In this document: positions 15,010 through 17,279 of the stretch, piece by piece | Numbering within the stretch: position 1 is the stretch's first letter | Layout: each line of letters starts with the position of its first letter | From: Acidobacteriota bacterium | Lineage (GTDB): Bacteria > Acidobacteriota > Terriglobia > Bryobacterales > Bryobacteraceae | NCBI GenBank assembly: GCA_003223065.1 | Contig: QHXU01000054.1 | Coordinates: 17,172 to 34,450 of the forward strand | Direction of reading: 5' to 3' | DNA length: 17,279 nucleotides | Translations under genes and position numbers: made by a program | Notes under the pieces: generated by a model | Seen by the model: only the letters and a program-made list of their open reading frames with translations | The model's database searches: none | Told to the model about the DNA's origin: nothing

Positions 15010-15053
15010 AGGGACCGAACCGCACTTCGCCCGTATATATAAGGGACGGAACC
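15010..15053. repeat. 12-bp direct repeat flanking an AT-rich box upstream of the small secreted protein
   Basis: AGGGACCGAACC (15010-15021) and AGGGACGGAACC (15042-15053) differ at one base and lie 32 bp apart. Between them is TATATATAA (15034-15042), a possible -10 element. The repeats could be a regulator binding site for the gene at 15093, or chance. Confidence 0.35.
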
Positions 15054-15092
15054 CAAAACACATTCCAAATTTCAGATTCTTGGAGCACAACC

Positions 15093-15431
15093 ATGAGGCT
15101 GTCTAACCTGACGCTGTATAAATTGACGTTGTCTTTCGGCACGTTCGCACTGGCTGTTGCGGGCGCCGCCTCCACCTACCGCGTAACGCTGTTCGAGCGT
15201 TCCATGTTCGGCGCCACCGAGCTGAAGCCGGGCGATTACAAGATCGAGCTCCGGGACGGCAAGGCTGTGATCAAGGCAGGCAGGAAGAGGGTCGAAGCGC
15301 CGGTCCGCGTGGAAACTGCTGACGAAAGGTTTCCCTCCACTTCTGTCCGTTACTCCAACGGCGACGGTAAATATCACGTTCAAGAGATCCGCGTGGGCGG
15401 AACCAACACCAAGCTGATCTTCAATAATTAA
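15093..15431 (+). CDS. small secreted protein of unknown function
   Basis: The open frame extends further upstream into miaA, but ATG 15093 is favoured: GGAG lies seven bases before it and the product then begins with a signal-peptide-like segment (LTLSFGTFALAVAGAAS). The result is 112 residues. The mature part starts YRVTLFERSMFGATELKPGDYKIEL and alternates short strands and turns, so an all-beta fold is likely. Small exported proteins with a 'vtLf...tvvkGtelKpGdYkle' pattern are, from memory, common in Acidobacteria, but I know no function for them. It follows miaA by 104 bp and seems to have its own control region with a direct repeat. No cysteines are present in the mature part. Confidence 0.78.
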   Translation: MRLSNLTLYKLTLSFGTFALAVAGAASTYRVTLFERSMFGATELKPGDYKIELRDGKAVIKAGRKRVEAPVRVETADERFPSTSVRYSNGDGKYHVQEIRVGGTNTKLIFNN

Positions 15432-15494
15432 CTCGGGAGCGATAAGCCAGTAACGAATTTATCCCGGAATTCGCCGGCATTGCGCGTGTGTTGC

Positions 15495-15503
15495 TGCTAC
15501 ACT
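15495..15503 (+). promoter_or_regulatory. extended -10 element before the CsgG-like/TPR gene
   Basis: TGC-TACACT (15495-15503) fits an extended -10 (TGnTAnnnT). ATG 15510 starts six bases after it, with no Shine-Dalgarno. No good -35 is present. This geometry predicts a leaderless mRNA. Confidence 0.4.
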
Positions 15504-15509
15504 AAACCT

Positions 15510-16724
15510 ATGCAGCGATTTGGGGTTCTGGGCGCGGTGTTACTCACCGGCCTCCTGGCGCGCGCCGACACCGCCGCCGTACTTCCCTTTGTCAGCGCTC
15601 CTTCATCCGGCGTTTCGCAAACCAGTCTGGACTGGGTCGGAGAGAGCATCGCCGAAACCGTGCGTGACGCCCTGGCTTCACGGGGCATCATGACGCTCGA
15701 TCGCGATGACATTCTGGAAGCATACAACCGGCTCGACCTGCGGGAGCACGCTCTGCTGACCCGGGCTTCGGTTATGAAGGTCGGCGAGACGCTCGATGCC
15801 GAGCAGGTGATCTACGGAACCTTCGCGTTCACGCCGGCGCCGGGCAACGCTCCGGAAACTCGCGGTTCACTCAGAGTTGTGGCCCGCATCGTCGACTTGC
15901 GCCGCATGAAGCAGAGTCCCGAATTCATCGAAACGACCGCCCTGGAAGATCTGGCCACGCTCGAAGCCCACCTGGCCTGGCGCGCGCTTGCCTTGCTCGC
16001 GCCTAAACGGGCGCCGCCTGAATCCGATTTTCGCACCCTGCGCGCTCGCATTCGCCTGGACGCCGAAGAGAACTATGTGCGCGGCCTGCTGGCCGCGGCT
16101 CCGGAAGATAAGGAAAAATATTTCATGCAGGCGGCGGTCCTCGATCCGCGCTACGCCCGCCCGTGTTATCAGCTCGGCCAAATCCATTACCAGCGCAAAG
16201 AGTATCGAGAGGCGGCGGATTGGCTCGCGAAGGTCGGCGCCGACGACCTGCATTTCCGCGAAGCGAGTTTTCTACTCGGCTTGGCGCAGTTTCAGTCGGG
16301 GGACTACGCGGGCGCACAGAAAGCGTTCCAGGTGGTCGCTGCCACCGTGCCATTAAGCGAGGTCTACAACAATCTGGGCGCGGCCGAGAGCCGCCGCAAT
16401 TTGCCTCAGGCCGTCGATGATTTCCGCAAAGCGCTCGAAGGCGACGCGACCGATCCTGTCTACCACTTCAACCTCGGCTATGCATTGTGGAAGAAAGGCG
16501 ATTTCGCGGCGGCCGCGGATCGCTTTCGCGCCGTGCTCGACCGGTCACCGGAGGATCAGATGGCAACGCTGCTGCTCGGGCGGTGTCTCAAGAAGCAAGG
16601 CTTGCGCACCGGCGGGGAACGTGCCACCGACGCTCGCCTGCAGGAGCTCGAACGCATCAAGACCAATTACGAAGAGCGCGCCTACTGGCAATTGAAGTCC
16701 ATGCTCGCGCCCAAAACGCCATGA
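15510..16724 (+). CDS. secreted CsgG/TolB-N-like domain fused to TPR repeats
   Basis: I choose ATG 15510 over the longer frame from 15480 because it yields a signal peptide (MQRFGVLGAVLLTGLLARA) and sits six bases after an extended -10. The 404-residue product has an N-terminal alpha/beta domain (about 20-165): TAAVLPFVSA, WVGESIAETVRDALASRGIMTLDRDDI, a long helix, DAEQVIYGTFAFTP and LRVVARIVDLRRMK. This is the pattern of the CsgG/FlgO/TolB-N group, in which a protein builds an 'intrinsic score' from periplasmic partners. From about residue 195, TPR units follow (YARPCYQLGQIHYQRKEYRE, EVYNNLGAAESRRNLPQAV, PVYHFNLGYALWKKGDFAAA). Likely an envelope scaffold; the partner is not known. It ends 47 bp before the ATG remnant of the PP2C gene. 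Confidence 0.82.
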   Translation: MQRFGVLGAVLLTGLLARADTAAVLPFVSAPSSGVSQTSLDWVGESIAETVRDALASRGIMTLDRDDILEAYNRLDLREHALLTRASVMKVGETLDAEQVIYGTFAFTPAPGNAPETRGSLRVVARIVDLRRMKQSPEFIETTALEDLATLEAHLAWRALALLAPKRAPPESDFRTLRARIRLDAEENYVRGLLAAAPEDKEKYFMQAAVLDPRYARPCYQLGQIHYQRKEYREAADWLAKVGADDLHFREASFLLGLAQFQSGDYAGAQKAFQVVAATVPLSEVYNNLGAAESRRNLPQAVDDFRKALEGDATDPVYHFNLGYALWKKGDFAAAADRFRAVLDRSPEDQMATLLLGRCLKKQGLRTGGERATDARLQELERIKTNYEERAYWQLKSMLAPKTP

Positions 16725-16756
16725 GCGCGCGCTGCCGTGCCCGAACCTGAACCGGG

Positions 16757-16762
16757 TATAAT
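16757..16762 (+). promoter_or_regulatory. TATAAT -10 element before the PP2C gene
   Basis: A perfect TATAAT lies nine bases before an ATG at 16772. The ATG opens only five codons before TAA, so the promoter and start appear to survive while the coding link to the PP2C body is broken. No -35 match was seen. Confidence 0.4.
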
Positions 16763-16775
16763 CGAAAATTCATGA

Positions 16776-17279
16776 TCGCGCAACAATAACGAAGACTATT
16801 ACTTGGTAGCGCCTTCGCTCGGCCTTTATCTGGTAGCGGACGGGATGGGCGGCGCGCAAGCGGGGGAGCACGCGTCGAAGCTCGCGGCGGAAACGGTGTG
16901 GGAAGTCGTCTACAAGAGCGCGGGAGCGGCCGGCGCTGAAACACTGATTAACGCGTTTGAAGAAGCGAACCGCCGCGTCATGGACGCCGCTTCCGCCGAT
17001 CCTGAGATGGAGGGCATGGGCACGACGCTCGTGGCCGCGCTCGAGACCGGCGGCGATCTGATCATCGCCAGCGTGGGCGACAGCCGCGTCTACATCTACG
17101 AGAAGGACAATCTCTTGACGGTGACCGAAGACCAGACCTGGGTCAACGAGGTCGGCCGGCGCCTCGGCCTGGACGAAGATAGTCTGAAATCGCATCCGAT
17201 GCGGCACGTCTTGACCATGGCGATCGGCGTTTCGGAGCAGTTGCGTGTGCACACTTACCTGCTCAAGCCTCTGCCTGCC
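16776..17279 (+). CDS. PP2C-type serine/threonine protein phosphatase, 5' end damaged, 3' end outside window
   Basis: The frame encodes a PPM/PP2C phosphatase: SRNNNEDYYLV (the RxxNED motif), LGLYLVADGMGG with the second metal Asp, AGEHASKLAAE, GMGTTLVAAL, IASVGDSRVYIY and HVLTMAIGV. These enzymes dephosphorylate Ser/Thr residues using two metal ions and often oppose Hanks-type kinases. Translation is open from 16776, but TGA 16773-16775 stops the frame three codons before the Arg of RxxNED. No ATG, GTG or TTG lies between that stop and the motif; the first candidate, TTG 16803, would lose the RxxNED segment. A nearby ATG (16772) is in another frame and ends after five codons. The N-terminal strand normally preceding RxxNED is also missing. 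A small deletion or sequence error is likely. The frame continues past the right edge. Confidence 0.8.

Noticed and set aside
15432..15480. CGGGA/TCCCG inverted repeat after the small secreted protein gene
   Set aside because: Five-base stem with a loop over 20 nt and no T-tract; too weak to call a terminator.
16770..17252. 160-codon minus-strand frame opposite the PP2C gene
   Set aside because: The plus strand encodes unmistakable PP2C motifs; the antisense frame has none of its own.

Overview
This window looks like ordinary chromosomal DNA of an acidobacterium, most like the Bryobacter/Solibacter branch. The clearest sign is a PadR regulator followed 10 bp later by a MacB-like double permease, the pairing known as the 'Acidobacterial duplicated orphan permease' (ADOP) with its Acidobacterial PadR. 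The high GC, GTG/TTG starts and the large VPS10/BNR-repeat secreted protein fit the same group. This assignment comes from recognising families by eye; no search was run. I see no tRNA, rRNA, CRISPR array, insertion sequence, phage gene or attachment site.

Layout. (1) 1-712 (-): the 5' part of a membrane-anchored SGNH/GDSL-like protein running off the left edge. Just upstream on the same strand, at 765-1364, is a four-helix membrane protein resembling the 'putative sensor' domain. (2) 1414-3080 (+): a secreted glucose/sorbosone dehydrogenase-type beta-propeller overlapping a seven-haem c-type cytochrome. (3) 3097-6192 (-): a 1031-residue secreted BNR/VPS10 beta-propeller protein, convergent with the cytochrome. 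(4) 6327-9243 (+): the padR-ADOP operon, with a good sigma70 promoter and an inverted repeat over the padR start codon. (5) 9280-13937 (-): a 159-residue membrane-anchored protein, an OmpH/Skp-like chaperone with a frameshift, a PafA-like alkaline phosphatase and a large TPR protein. (6) 14050-17279 (+): miaA, a small secreted protein, a secreted CsgG/TolB-like-plus-TPR protein, and a PP2C-type phosphatase that runs off the right edge and has no usable start.

How the genes fit together. Most products are exported or sit in the envelope: dehydrogenase plus multihaem cytochrome (possible periplasmic electron transfer), phosphatase, Skp-like chaperone, permease, TPR proteins. MiaA is the only clear housekeeping information-processing enzyme.

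The best leads are two damaged genes and some start-site architecture. ompH has a one-base frameshift that separates a recognisable 30-codon tail, and that tail ends one base before the next start codon. The PP2C gene keeps its RxxNED motif but has a stop only three codons before that motif's arginine. Several genes have a -10-like hexamer 6-9 bp before the start codon and no Shine-Dalgarno, suggesting leaderless mRNAs. I found no convincing undescribed multi-gene system.
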